Below, piece after piece: positions 26,892 to 35,105 of a stretch of DNA of 64,000 nucleotides. Position numbers and translations under genes: made by a program. Under the pieces are notes generated by a model. It saw only the letters and a program-made list of their open reading frames with translations. It searched no databases and was not told where the DNA came from. Each line of letters starts with the position of its first letter. Within the stretch, counting starts at the first letter, position 1. The DNA is from Rhodothalassiaceae bacterium (GTDB lineage: Bacteria > Pseudomonadota > Alphaproteobacteria > Sphingomonadales > Rhodothalassiaceae), in assembly GCA_026004935.1 (NCBI GenBank), contig BPKC01000001.1, positions 2,641,381 to 2,705,380 on the forward strand, given 5' to 3'.

Positions 26892-28004
26892 ATGCGCCGA
26901 GCTCACGATGCGGCAAGGGCAAGGCCGGTGAAGGCGCTGCGCGCCGTCATCCTGGCGGCCTGCGTCGGTGCGTTTGCGCCGGCGGCCGCTCTGCCCGCGG
27001 GTGAGCCGTCCCGCGACCAGGAGCGCGCCGACGGCTGGCGCGTCATTGTGCGCAGTCTGCCCGCGCGGCCGCGGGTGCTTTTCGTCGGCGCCCATCCCGA
27101 TGACGAGAATGCGGTGGCCGGGCTGCTGTCCTGGCTGGCCGCGCGGGGCGAACTGGTGATGGTCACCCTCACCGCCGGGCACAATCTCGACACCCGGGCG
27201 CGCATGCCGCATGCCCGCGGCCGGACGCCACCCGTCCCGCGCGAGCCGTGGGGCGATCCGCCCGCCCGGCGCGGCAGCGAGCTCGCTGCGCGCCGCGCAG
27301 CCGTGGTCCGCACGGTGGCGGAGCTTCTGGGCGCGCGCCAGGCGATCGTCGGACCCTTCGTCAACGGCCCGCTCGCGCTCGCCGAGCTGGACGGGGCCGA
27401 AGGCGACGGCCCCTATCGCGACTGGCGCGGCGAGGCGCCGGAGATCGTGCTTGCCAAATGGGGGCGCGACGTCGGAGCGGATGCGGATGCCGCGCCGCGT
27501 TTTCTGGCGCGGATGATCCGCACATTCCGCCCTGATGCCGTGGTCTCCTTCGACGGCTGGTGCGGCGGCACGGGCCATCCCGAACATCTGGCGGCCGCGG
27601 CGGCGCTCGCGCGCGCGCTGACACTGGCCGGCGAGGAGGAAAAGCCGGCCGGTGACGCGCCCGGTGATGCACGCATGGGCCGCGCCCGCCCGCTGTGGAT
27701 CACGAGCGCCTTCATCGCACCCCCGCTCGCCGCCTGCGGGTACTGCAAGTGCCGGGGCGAGCCGCCGCGCGAGCCCGTGCTCGTTCTCGACCTCGAGGCG
27801 GCCCCGCCCGCCCCCGGACCGCAGCGGGCCCCGTCACCCCGGGTCGCCAAATGCCTCGCGCTCATCCACTACGCCACGGCAAGCAGGCAGGGCGGGGTGA
27901 GCAGCCGGCAGACGGCCGCCCTGCGGCGGCTGTGCGAGGGGCCGGCCCGCGCCCGGACTCCCGCGCGCGAGGAGATCCGGATCATGACGCCTCCGGAGCC
28001 CTGA
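26892..28004 (+). CDS. PIG-L family deacetylase, secreted
   Basis: 370 residues. The PIG-L/LmbE fold is marked by the zinc motif HPDDE at residues 68-72 (VLFVGAHPDDENAVAGLL) and a later GTGHPEHLAAA histidine motif. These enzymes typically remove N-acetyl groups from GlcNAc-type substrates. The N terminus holds an export signal ([21 protein letters not shown]); a GTG at 26928 would give a cleaner signal peptide and is a fair alternative start. A CGYCKC motif near 280 is unusual. It probably forms an operon with the preceding MBL-fold gene. The substrate is unknown. Confidence 0.83.
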   Translation: MRRAHDAARARPVKALRAVILAACVGAFAPAAALPAGEPSRDQERADGWRVIVRSLPARPRVLFVGAHPDDENAVAGLLSWLAARGELVMVTLTAGHNLDTRARMPHARGRTPPVPREPWGDPPARRGSELAARRAAVVRTVAELLGARQAIVGPFVNGPLALAELDGAEGDGPYRDWRGEAPEIVLAKWGRDVGADADAAPRFLARMIRTFRPDAVVSFDGWCGGTGHPEHLAAAAALARALTLAGEEEKPAGDAPGDARMGRARPLWITSAFIAPPLAACGYCKCRGEPPREPVLVLDLEAAPPAPGPQRAPSPRVAKCLALIHYATASRQGGVSSRQTAALRRLCEGPARARTPAREEIRIMTPPEP

Positions 28005-28105
28005 AGCTCTCTTGCTGCTTCCGGCAGTTGGCGCGGCATGGCGCGGACGGCAGAAGGAGGGCGGACGCCGCACGCGGCGGATGGAGAATGGAGAAGGGGC
28101 CGGCG

Positions 28106-29251
28106 ATGGAATTCGCGCTCTCCGACGAACAGCGGCTGATCGCCGAAAGCGCGGCCAAATTCGTGGCCGACCGCTACGACTTCGAAACGCGCCGGAAGCT
28201 TGCGGCGAGCGAGGCCGGGTTCTCGCGCGAAAACTGGCGCCAGTTCGCCGAACTCGGCTGGCTCGCGCTTCCCTTTCCGGAAGACGTCGGCGGGCTCGGC
28301 GGCACGCCGGTCGAGGTCATGCTGCTGATGGAGGCCTTCGGGCGCGGGCTGGTGCTCGAGCCCTATCTGCCCGCGATCCTGCTCGCCGGCCGGACGCTCG
28401 CCCACGCATGCGAAGCCGCGCGCGCGGCGGAGCTTCTCGCCCCCGTGATCGCGGGCGAGCGGATCCCGGCGCTCGCCGACGAGGAGGCGGGAACCCGCGG
28501 CGATCCGGCCGCGACCACCACGACCGCGATACCGGAGGGCGGCGGGTTCCGGCTCGCGGGGCGCAAGGCCGTGGTGCTCGCCGCACCGGCGGCCGATGCC
28601 TTTCTCGTGCTCGCCCGCCATGCCGGCGGACCGCCGCAAGGGGCGCTTCAGCTCTTCCTCGTCCCGCGCGATGCCGAAGGCCTGTCGGTCATCGCCTACC
28701 GCACGACCGACGGGGCGCGCGCCGGGGAGCTCGTCCTCGAGGATGTGCGGCTGCCCGCGGACGCCGCGCTCGGTGCGCCCGGCGAGCCGACGCTTGCGGC
28801 GCTGGCCCGCGTGCGCGAGGAGGCCGCGCTGGCGATGGCGGCGGAGATTCTGGGGATCGCCCAGGCCGCCTTCGAGGCGACCCGCGCCTATCTCATGCAG
28901 CGCCGTCAGTTCGGCCGGCCGCTCGCCGCCTTCCAGGTGCTCCAGCACCGCCTGGCCGACATGCTCATCGCCGTGGAGGAGCTGCGCTCGATCGTCGCGG
29001 CCGCGACCATGCGCGCGGCGGCCGCCCCCATGACCGCCGAGGCCCGCAAGCTTGCGGCGGCCGCGCTCACCAGGGCGATCGAGGCGGGAGACTTCGTCAC
29101 CGCCCAGGCCGTGCAGCTTCATGGCGGCATGGGCGTATCGGAGGAGCTCAATGTCGGCACCTGGTTCAAGCGGTTCCATGCCCTGAAGGCGCTGATCGGC
29201 GACCGCGAGCTGCTGCTCGACAGGATTGCGGAGAACGCGGCCGCCGCCTAA
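28106..29251 (+). CDS. Acyl-CoA dehydrogenase family protein
   Basis: FAD-dependent alpha,beta-dehydrogenase of acyl-CoA thioesters, 381 residues. The N-terminal helical domain starts MEFALSDEQRLIAESAAKFV; ALPFPEDVGGLGGTPVEVML leads to the flavin region. The C-terminal domain has RRQFGRPLAAFQVLQHRLAD and the family signature QLHGGMGVSEELNVGTWFKR. It resembles the divergent group acting on steroid, bile-acid or aromatic CoA esters, but I cannot fix the substrate. The ATG at 28106 follows GGAGAAGG. It lies 10 bases before the uracil-DNA glycosylase gene. Confidence 0.9.
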   Translation: MEFALSDEQRLIAESAAKFVADRYDFETRRKLAASEAGFSRENWRQFAELGWLALPFPEDVGGLGGTPVEVMLLMEAFGRGLVLEPYLPAILLAGRTLAHACEAARAAELLAPVIAGERIPALADEEAGTRGDPAATTTTAIPEGGGFRLAGRKAVVLAAPAADAFLVLARHAGGPPQGALQLFLVPRDAEGLSVIAYRTTDGARAGELVLEDVRLPADAALGAPGEPTLAALARVREEAALAMAAEILGIAQAAFEATRAYLMQRRQFGRPLAAFQVLQHRLADMLIAVEELRSIVAAATMRAAAAPMTAEARKLAAAALTRAIEAGDFVTAQAVQLHGGMGVSEELNVGTWFKRFHALKALIGDRELLLDRIAENAAAA

Positions 29252-29261
29252 GAGCGGGGTC

Positions 29262-29951
29262 ATGGCGGCTCGAACGGACGGCGACACCCCTTCCACCGAT
29301 CGACCGGCACCGGCGCGGCATGGGCGGGAAGCGGCGCTGGAGGCGCTGCTCGCCGAGATCCGCGCCTGCCGGATCTGCGCCCCGCATCTGGCGCATGAGC
29401 CGCGCCCGGTGCTTCAAGCGGGCCCGCGGGCTCCCATCCTTCTCGTCGGCCAGGCGCCGGGGCGGCGGGTGCACGAGACCGGCCTTCCCTTCAACGACCC
29501 TTCCGGCGACCGGCTGCGCCGCTGGCTCGGGGTCACGCGCGAAGAGTTCTACGACCCGCGGCTGTTCAACATCGTACCCATGGGCTTCTGCTGGCCGGGC
29601 ACCGTGAAGGGCAAGGGAGACCTGCCGCCGCGGCCCGAATGCGCGGCGACCTGGCGCCGGCGGCTCATCGCCGCGCTGCCCGAACCCGAGCTCGTGCTTC
29701 TCATCGGCCGCTACGCGATCGCCTGGCATCTGGGCGAGGAGGCGCTGGCGGATGGGGTGAGCGGGGCGGTGGCGCGCTGGCGCGAGCACTGGCCGCGGAT
29801 CCTGCCGCTGCCGCACCCCTCTCCGCGCAACATCGCCTGGTTCCGGCGCCATCCCTGGTTCGAGGCCGAGGTGGTGCCGGCGCTCGCCGCGCGCGCGGCG
29901 GCGATCCTCGCCCGCGCAGGAGGCAAGCCGCCCGCAGCCGGTTCAGATTGA
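29262..29951 (+). CDS. Uracil-DNA glycosylase family protein
   Basis: 229 residues of the UDG superfamily, removing uracil or related lesions from DNA. Motif A is VGQAPGRRVHETGLPFNDPS; the C-terminal motif is LPHPSPRN. Four cysteines, C36, C39, C110 and C127, are spaced as in Fe-S-containing UDGs. The VHETGLPFNDPSGDRL sequence differs from family 4 (GEAPG), so the exact subfamily is open. It follows the acyl-CoA dehydrogenase gene closely, with no obvious functional link. Confidence 0.85.
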   Translation: MAARTDGDTPSTDRPAPARHGREAALEALLAEIRACRICAPHLAHEPRPVLQAGPRAPILLVGQAPGRRVHETGLPFNDPSGDRLRRWLGVTREEFYDPRLFNIVPMGFCWPGTVKGKGDLPPRPECAATWRRRLIAALPEPELVLLIGRYAIAWHLGEEALADGVSGAVARWREHWPRILPLPHPSPRNIAWFRRHPWFEAEVVPALAARAAAILARAGGKPPAAGSD

Positions 29952-30066
29952 CAGCCCGGATCCCTGTCGTTAACCACATCGTAGGGGTTTTGCGGCCATG
30001 ATCGCGCCCTCTGCATGGCGCAGGTGGCGGCCTTTTCGCATGGCCGAGCGAGGACAAGAAGGATCC

Positions 30067-30687
30067 ATGGCCGACGCGACGGACAAAGAACCCACCATGG
30101 AGGAGATCCTCGCCTCCATCCGCCGGATCATCTCCGAGGAGGCGGAAGAGGAACGCGCCCGCGCCGACGAGGAGCAGGCGGACGAGCCCGCTGCCGCCGA
30201 GGCCCCCGAGGACGGGGCGGTTGCGGACGAGGCGGCGCCCGAGCCGGAGGATCCGCAGGCGGCGGCCGACGCCCTCTTTGCCGAGGAGGAACCGGAACCC
30301 GAGCCGGAGCCGGAGGCGCCTGCCGAGGAGGCGCCTGCCGACGACGTCTTCGAGCTGACGGAGCCGGCGGAAGAGGAGCCCGAGGATGCGTTTGCGGCCG
30401 CCGTCAAGGCGGCCGAAGAGCGGGCCGGCCCCGCCGAGGAGCCGGCGGCAGACGAGGACGCCATCGTCTCGCCGCCCACCGAGCTCAAGGTCGCGGCCTC
30501 CTTCGCGGAGCTCTCGGCCCTGCTCATCAAGAGCGCCGACGGCGGCGCACCGACGCTGGAAGGCCTGGTCCGCGAGATGCTCAAGCCCATGATGCGGGCC
30601 TGGCTGGACGAGAACCTGCCGCGCATCGTCGAGGACATGGTCGCCCAGGAGATCGCGCGTCTGTCCGCCCGCGCGCGCCGGCGCTGA
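30067..30687 (+). CDS. popZ: PopZ family polar organising protein
   Basis: Self-assembling scaffold that anchors the chromosome centromere and recruits cell-cycle factors at the pole in alphaproteobacteria. 206 residues in three parts: an N-terminal helix with the family motif TMEEILASIRRIISEE, a long very acidic Pro/Glu/Ala-rich disordered middle (about 40-140), and a C-terminal oligomerisation region (TLEGLVREMLKPMMRAWLD, NLPRIVEDMVAQEIARLSAR). The start at 30067 has AAGGA five bases upstream. It stands alone between the UDG gene and bioF. Confidence 0.9.
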   Translation: MADATDKEPTMEEILASIRRIISEEAEEERARADEEQADEPAAAEAPEDGAVADEAAPEPEDPQAAADALFAEEEPEPEPEPEAPAEEAPADDVFELTEPAEEEPEDAFAAAVKAAEERAGPAEEPAADEDAIVSPPTELKVAASFAELSALLIKSADGGAPTLEGLVREMLKPMMRAWLDENLPRIVEDMVAQEIARLSARARRR

Positions 30688-30771
30688 CGGCATTTCCGCT
30701 CTCATTCCGATACCGTTACGACCACATCGCGGTGCGGCCGCTCCATGCCGACACTTGGCCGCGCACGGGCC

Positions 30772-30801
30772 TTGACGCGGCGGGACTGCGGCCCCTATCC
30801 G
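30772..30801 (+). promoter_or_regulatory. Candidate promoter for bioFD
   Basis: TTGACG and TATCCG are separated by 18 bases, about 50 bases before the bioF start. The -35 is strong, the -10 weak. I see no BioR-type TTAT/ATAA dyad nearby. Confidence 0.35.
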
Positions 30802-30850
30802 GACCGGCGGGTCCGATGCCCGTGATCGAGGAATCAGCGGGGCAGAAGTC

Positions 30851-32026
30851 TTGTCCGATCTTGCCGCCTTCGCAGAGCGCATGCTGGCCGAGCGCGCGCG
30901 GCGCGGCCTGAAGCGCCGGCTGCGGCGGGCGGAGATGCTGCCCGGCGGGCGGGTGCGGATCGACGGGCGCGTGCTCGTCAATTTCTCGAGCAACGACTAT
31001 CTCGGGCTTGCCGCCGACCCGCGGGTGGCCGAGGCGGCGGCCGAGGCGGCCCGGCGTCACGGCGCCGGTGCCGGCGCCTCGCGGCTCATCACCGGCTCGC
31101 ATCCGCTGCTGCACGAGCTCGAGGAGCGGCTCGCCGCCTTCAAGGGCGGGGAGGATGCCGTCGTCTTCGGTTCGGGGTACCTCGCCAATATCGCGACGCT
31201 GACGGCGCTTGCGGGACGTGAGGACCTCATCCTCGTCGATGCGCTCGCCCATTCCTGCCTGTGGGCGGGGGCCCGGCTGTCGCGCGCGCGCGTCGTCGCC
31301 TTCGCCCACAATGATCTGGCCGAACTGGAGGCAAAGCTCACGGAGCTGCGGGCGGACCATCGTCATGCCTGGATCGTGACCGAAGGGGTCTTCTCGATGG
31401 ACGGCGATCGCGCGCCGCTGGCGGCGATCGCGGCGCTCGCGCGGGCGCACGACGCGTTCCTGCATGTCGACGACGCCCACGGCACCGGCGTGCTGGCGGC
31501 CGGGCGCGGGAGCCTTGCCGCGGCCGGCGCCGCGGCGGAGGTGCAGATGGGGACGCTGTCGAAGGCGCTCGGCAGCTACGGCGGCTTCGTGGTCGCCGCC
31601 CGCCCCGTCGCGGAGCTCATCCGCAACCGCGGCTGGGGCTTCGTCTACACCACGGGGCTGCCGCCGGCTGCCGCCGGCGCGGCGCTCAAGGCGCTGGAGA
31701 TCGTCGCGGACGAGCCCGAGCGCTGCGCGCGGCCGCTCAGGCTCGCCCGGCGGCTTGCGGCGCGCCTCCGCCTGCCGGAGCCGGAGAGCGCCATCGTGCC
31801 GCTCGTACTCGGCGAGGCCGAAGCCGCGCTCGCGGCCCAGCGGGCGCTCGAGACCCGCAGCCTCCTTGCGGTCGCGATCCGGCCGCCGACGGTGCCGGCC
31901 GGCACGGCGCGGCTGCGCATCTCGCTTTCCGCGGCCCATGACGAGGAGGACGTGGACAGCCTGGCCGAGGCCTTATGCGAACTCGGCCTTGCGGGAGAGC
32001 GCGCATGCCCGGCGCCTGCTTCATAA
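30851..32026 (+). CDS. bioF: 8-amino-7-oxononanoate synthase
   Basis: PLP enzyme condensing pimeloyl-thioester with alanine, the first dedicated ring-forming step of biotin synthesis. 391 residues from a TTG start; the next in-frame ATG (30881) would remove ten residues. Motifs: NFSSNDYLGLA, GAGASRLITGSHPLLHELE, the DDAHGTG aspartate motif and the PLP lysine K238 in TLSKALGSYGG. bioD overlaps the 3' end. Absence of bioA, bioB and bioC from the window means the pathway is split elsewhere. A related 2-amino-3-ketobutyrate ligase is excluded by the bioD neighbour. Confidence 0.92.
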   Translation: MSDLAAFAERMLAERARRGLKRRLRRAEMLPGGRVRIDGRVLVNFSSNDYLGLAADPRVAEAAAEAARRHGAGAGASRLITGSHPLLHELEERLAAFKGGEDAVVFGSGYLANIATLTALAGREDLILVDALAHSCLWAGARLSRARVVAFAHNDLAELEAKLTELRADHRHAWIVTEGVFSMDGDRAPLAAIAALARAHDAFLHVDDAHGTGVLAAGRGSLAAAGAAAEVQMGTLSKALGSYGGFVVAARPVAELIRNRGWGFVYTTGLPPAAAGAALKALEIVADEPERCARPLRLARRLAARLRLPEPESAIVPLVLGEAEAALAAQRALETRSLLAVAIRPPTVPAGTARLRISLSAAHDEEDVDSLAEALCELGLAGERACPAPAS

Positions 32027-32727
32027 CCGCGAGCGGCACGGAGATCGGCAAGACCTTCGTCACCTGTCGTCTGGTCGAGGGGCTGATTGCAAGGGGGCGC
32101 CCTGCGGCCGCCGTGAAGCCCGTGCTCTCCGGCTGGGACCCCCAAGACCCGGCAAGCGACGCGCGGCTGCTCGTGGAGGCGCAGCGTGCAGGGCCTTGGC
32201 GGCCCGCCGTGGCGGACGTATCGCCCTGGCGCTTCACGGCACCGCTGTCGCCCCATGTCGCGGCCCGCCGCGAAGGGCGCGAAATCGTCCCGGACGAGCT
32301 GCTCTCCTGGTGCCGGCGTTGCCTTGCGGCCGGGCATGAGCCGGTGCTGATCGAGGGCGTGGGCGGCGCCTTCGTGCCGCTGGCCGCCGGCTTTACCGTG
32401 GCCGACTGGATCGCCGGACTGGAGCTTCCGGCGCTCCTCGTCGTCGACAGCCGGCTCGGCGCCCTCTCCCACGGGATCGCGGCCTTCACCGCGCTGCGGA
32501 GCCGCGGGATCCGCGTGCTCGGCGTCGTCGTCAGCCAGTCCCCCGACGAGCCGATGCCCTTCGCCGAGACGGTCGAAAGCTTCGCGGGCTTCATCGACGC
32601 ACCCCTGTTCGCCCTGCCGCGCATCCCTTCCTCGGCACATCCTGCCGCCGCGCGCGCACTCGCCGCCTGGTATGGCGCGCTGGAGGCCGGCTCGGCGCGC
32701 GCGGTCACGGCGCCATCTCTTTGCTGA
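32005..32727 (+). CDS. bioD: Dethiobiotin synthetase
   Basis: ATP-dependent carboxylase closing the ureido ring of dethiobiotin. 240 residues. The P-loop variant GTEIGKT is at 11-17 (ITASGTEIGKTFVT), followed by the substrate Lys in AVKPVLSGWDPQD. IEGVGGAFVPL is the second nucleotide/metal segment. The start overlaps the bioF 3' end by 22 bases and has GGGAGAG upstream, so translation is coupled. The C-terminal tail looks normal. Confidence 0.92.
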   Translation: MPGACFITASGTEIGKTFVTCRLVEGLIARGRPAAAVKPVLSGWDPQDPASDARLLVEAQRAGPWRPAVADVSPWRFTAPLSPHVAARREGREIVPDELLSWCRRCLAAGHEPVLIEGVGGAFVPLAAGFTVADWIAGLELPALLVVDSRLGALSHGIAAFTALRSRGIRVLGVVVSQSPDEPMPFAETVESFAGFIDAPLFALPRIPSSAHPAAARALAAWYGALEAGSARAVTAPSLC

Positions 32728-32800
32728 CACGGGAATTCTGCGGCTGGCCCGATCCTTGCTGTCGCCACGAAGGAAGCAGGCAGCAGATCAGGAGGCCGCC

Positions 32801-33022
32801 ATGACACCGCAGGATTTTGATCCGGGCATCTACTACCGCATCGCGGCGCGCAATCTTTATCGCCTCTACGGCCAGGACGCGCTGATGCTGTGTGACCGGG
32901 CGCTGAGCAAGATGCAGGCGCTGGGCGATCCGGAAGGCTTCGACATCTGGCTCGGCATCCACAAGGCACTGGTGGAGACGGCCACCGCCGAGCAGCGGCC
33001 GGAGGGCGTGACGCTGCACTGA
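32801..33022 (+). CDS. Small conserved-looking hypothetical protein
   Basis: 73 residues with a near-perfect AGGAGG ribosome-binding site five bases before the ATG. The sequence is a compact helical protein (YYRIAARNLYRLYGQDALML, KMQALGDPEGFDIWLGIHKA) with no membrane segment or Cys pair. I do not recognise a family. It follows bioD by 73 bases and may be expressed separately. The strong start signal argues that it is real. Confidence 0.65.
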   Translation: MTPQDFDPGIYYRIAARNLYRLYGQDALMLCDRALSKMQALGDPEGFDIWLGIHKALVETATAEQRPEGVTLH

Positions 33023-33068
33023 CGGCGGATCCGGCCACGTCCCCGTCACCCGCGGGCACGCTCTTCTT

Positions 33069-33670
33069 TTGTCATCCGCCGGCGTCTTTTCTTCGTCATC
33101 CGCCGGCTTGACCGGCGGATCCAGCCGACAGCCGAGCCAACCTCTTGCACCGAAGATGCCACGACCGCCTCATGGGTTCGCCGGTCAAGCCGGCGAACGA
33201 CGCGTTTGGGAGGGCGTCACGCTGCCGGGACCCCTCTCTTCGTCATCCCCCGACTTGATCGGCGGATCCAGCCGACAGCCGAGCCAACCTCTTGCACCGA
33301 AGATGCCACGACCGCCTCATGGGTTCGCCGGTCAAGCCGGCGAACGACGCGCAGGGGGAACGTCACCACCGGTGCGCGTCACCTCGCAGACCGCCCTCTC
33401 GACCCCCGGGGCATCCGTCTTTCCGCGTCACCTCCTGACGCCCCTTTTTCGTCATCCGCCGGCTTGACCGGCGGATCCAGCCGACAGCCGAGCCAACCTC
33501 TTGCACCGAAGATGCCACGGCCGCCTCACGGGTTCGCCGGTCAAGCCGGCGAACGACGCGTTTGGGAGCGCGTCCGCCGGCCTGCGTCCGCCCCCAAAGT
33601 GCAACTGATCACTGATGACCCATGACTGATGACCGGAATGGTTCGCCGGTCAGGGCGGCCAACGACGCGT
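33069..33670. repeat. REPIN-like repeat cluster 2
   Basis: Three almost identical 110-bp elements lie at 33093-33202, 33240-33349 and 33449-33558. Each begins TCGTCATCC, carries the dyad CCGCCGGCTTGACCGGCGG (copy 2 has CCCCGACTTGATCGGCGG), shares the interior GCCGACAGCCGAGCCAACCT, and ends with the inverted dyad TTCGCCGGTCAAGCCGGCGA plus ACGACG. A truncated left end is at 33070-33085 and a degenerate right half at 33641-33668. The ~735 bases from 33023 to 33758 contain no credible gene; open frames are translated repeats. Confidence 0.8.
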
Positions 33671-33752
33671 ATGGGGAGCATCACCGCCGCTGCGCCCTGC
33701 GCCCCATGACGCGCACCGCCCGATGACCGGTTGCCGATCACCGGCAGCCGAT
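33603..33752. repeat. Degenerate heptad tracts
   Basis: 7-base units related to SACCGAT occur at 33603-33630 (four units, mostly ACTGAT forms) and 33725-33752 (four degenerate units). The second ends six bases before the stop of the amidohydrolase gene. They are less regular than the tracts at 17.4 and 62.6 kb. Confidence 0.55.
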
Positions 33753-33758
33753 CGCCCC

Positions 33759-35105
33759 CTACCGGATGTAGCCGAAGGGGCGCGCGGGCTTGAGGTCGCG
33801 GTAGCGGTCCCTGAGCTCGGTCTGGCGCGAGACCATGGGCATCAGCTCGCCGGCGATCACGACGGCCTCGGGCCGGGTCGTCACCTCCAGCGGATCGCCG
33901 TCCCAGACCACGACGTCGGCGATCTTGCCCGCCTCCAGCGAGCCGAGGTCCTTGTCCACCCCGAAGATCACCGCCGGATTGCGGGTGATCGCGCGGATCG
34001 CGCCGTCCCAGGTGAGCCCGTTTGCGACCGCGTTGCCCGCGTACTGGGGAATGAGGCGCGGGTTGTGGGCATCCGCCTCGGTGTCCGCGATCGCGAACAG
34101 GACGCCGGCGCGCTCGAGCCGGCCCGCGTTCATCTGGGTGGCGGCCAGCGTCGAGAAGCTGCCCGGCAGATTGGCGAAGGGATGCAGGATCACCGGAATT
34201 TTCGCCTTCGCCAGATCGTCCGCGACCAGCCAGGCCTCCTCGCCGCCCGCGATCACGAGATCGAGCGTCGGGATCTCGGCCTTCAGGCGGATGAGCTGGG
34301 TGATGTCGCTCGCGCGCGAGACATGGACGACGAGCGGCACCTCGCCGCGCACCACGGGCCCGAGCGCCTCGGCGTCCACCCGCGGGATGATGCCGTCGAA
34401 GACGGCTTCGGCCGGCAGCTTCGCATAGCGCCGCGCATCGTTGAGCGCGGTCACGAGATAGACCACCGCGCCGCCGCGCGCTCCGCCCGCGACCTGGGCG
34501 CCCGCATCGCCCAGGTAGGCGACGGCGAAGGCCTTGCGGCGGGTGACGATGTCATCGGCGATGCCGAGGTGGATGAGCGCCCCGTAGCCCGCGAAGACGT
34601 TGTCGCCTCTGGCCGGCGAGACGGCGGCGCGGGTAATGCCGGCGATGCGGTTGATGGCGATGTTCGTCGCGCGCGGGTTCACGCCCCAGGAGATGTCGAA
34701 GGCGGCATGCAGGGGCCCGCCCTCGACATTGTCGTCGTTGGCCGAGCGCGCGAGCGAGATCTCCACCACGCCGAGCCGGCTGAAGGCCGCGAAGATCCCG
34801 GGCGTCACCCACTTGTCCTTGGCGTGGACACGCAGATACCCGCGCGGAATGTCCTCCGGAATGCCCTGGACGATGCGCTCGATCCGCCCGTCGCGGATGA
34901 GGATGCTGCCCTCCTCGATGACGCCGGCGTCCGCGACGGTGACGATCCGCCCGCCGAGGATCGCCACGCCGCGCCCGCGCGCCGGCACGTCGCGGGCGAA
35001 CGCCCCGTCCGCGAGGGTCGCGACGAGCGCAAGCCCCAGAGCGAGCACCACCGCCAGCCGGCCGCCTGTGCCCGTTCGCCCGAAACCGCTGCGCCGCCGT
35101 GTCAT
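33759..35105 (-). CDS. Amidohydrolase-like protein lacking the HxH metal motif
   Basis: 448 residues with a signal peptide (LAVVLALGLALVATLADGAFA) and the amidohydrolase fold (ILGGRIVTVADAGVIEEGSI near the start, GSLEAGKIADVVVWDGDPLEV near the end). Where active members read D-x-H-x-H, this protein reads FAAFSRLG (105-112), so two metal-binding His are lost. Some later ligands seem to remain (VVHVSRAS, VILHPFANLP). It may be a non-catalytic partner of the intact paralogue directly upstream, to which it is coupled by an ATGA overlap, or may use a different site. A POT peptide transporter follows the pair upstream. Confidence 0.82.
   Translation of the reverse strand: MTRRRSGFGRTGTGGRLAVVLALGLALVATLADGAFARDVPARGRGVAILGGRIVTVADAGVIEEGSILIRDGRIERIVQGIPEDIPRGYLRVHAKDKWVTPGIFAAFSRLGVVEISLARSANDDNVEGGPLHAAFDISWGVNPRATNIAINRIAGITRAAVSPARGDNVFAGYGALIHLGIADDIVTRRKAFAVAYLGDAGAQVAGGARGGAVVYLVTALNDARRYAKLPAEAVFDGIIPRVDAEALGPVVRGEVPLVVHVSRASDITQLIRLKAEIPTLDLVIAGGEEAWLVADDLAKAKIPVILHPFANLPGSFSTLAATQMNAGRLERAGVLFAIADTEADAHNPRLIPQYAGNAVANGLTWDGAIRAITRNPAVIFGVDKDLGSLEAGKIADVVVWDGDPLEVTTRPEAVVIAGELMPMVSRQTELRDRYRDLKPARPFGYIR

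Noticed and set aside
30688-30850. BioR operator upstream of bioF
   Set aside because: No TTAT(N)ATAA-like dyad was found in the 160 bases before bioF.
33093-33558. Regularly repeated units that might suggest a CRISPR array
   Set aside because: Units are 110 bp, carry internal dyads, have no short spacers of constant size and no cas genes nearby.
33069-33625. Open frames encoding repeated peptides such as AGLTGGSSRQPSQPL
   Set aside because: These are translations of the REPIN-like repeats in several frames. Similar ones occur at 16.8-17.3 and 61.9-62.5 kb.
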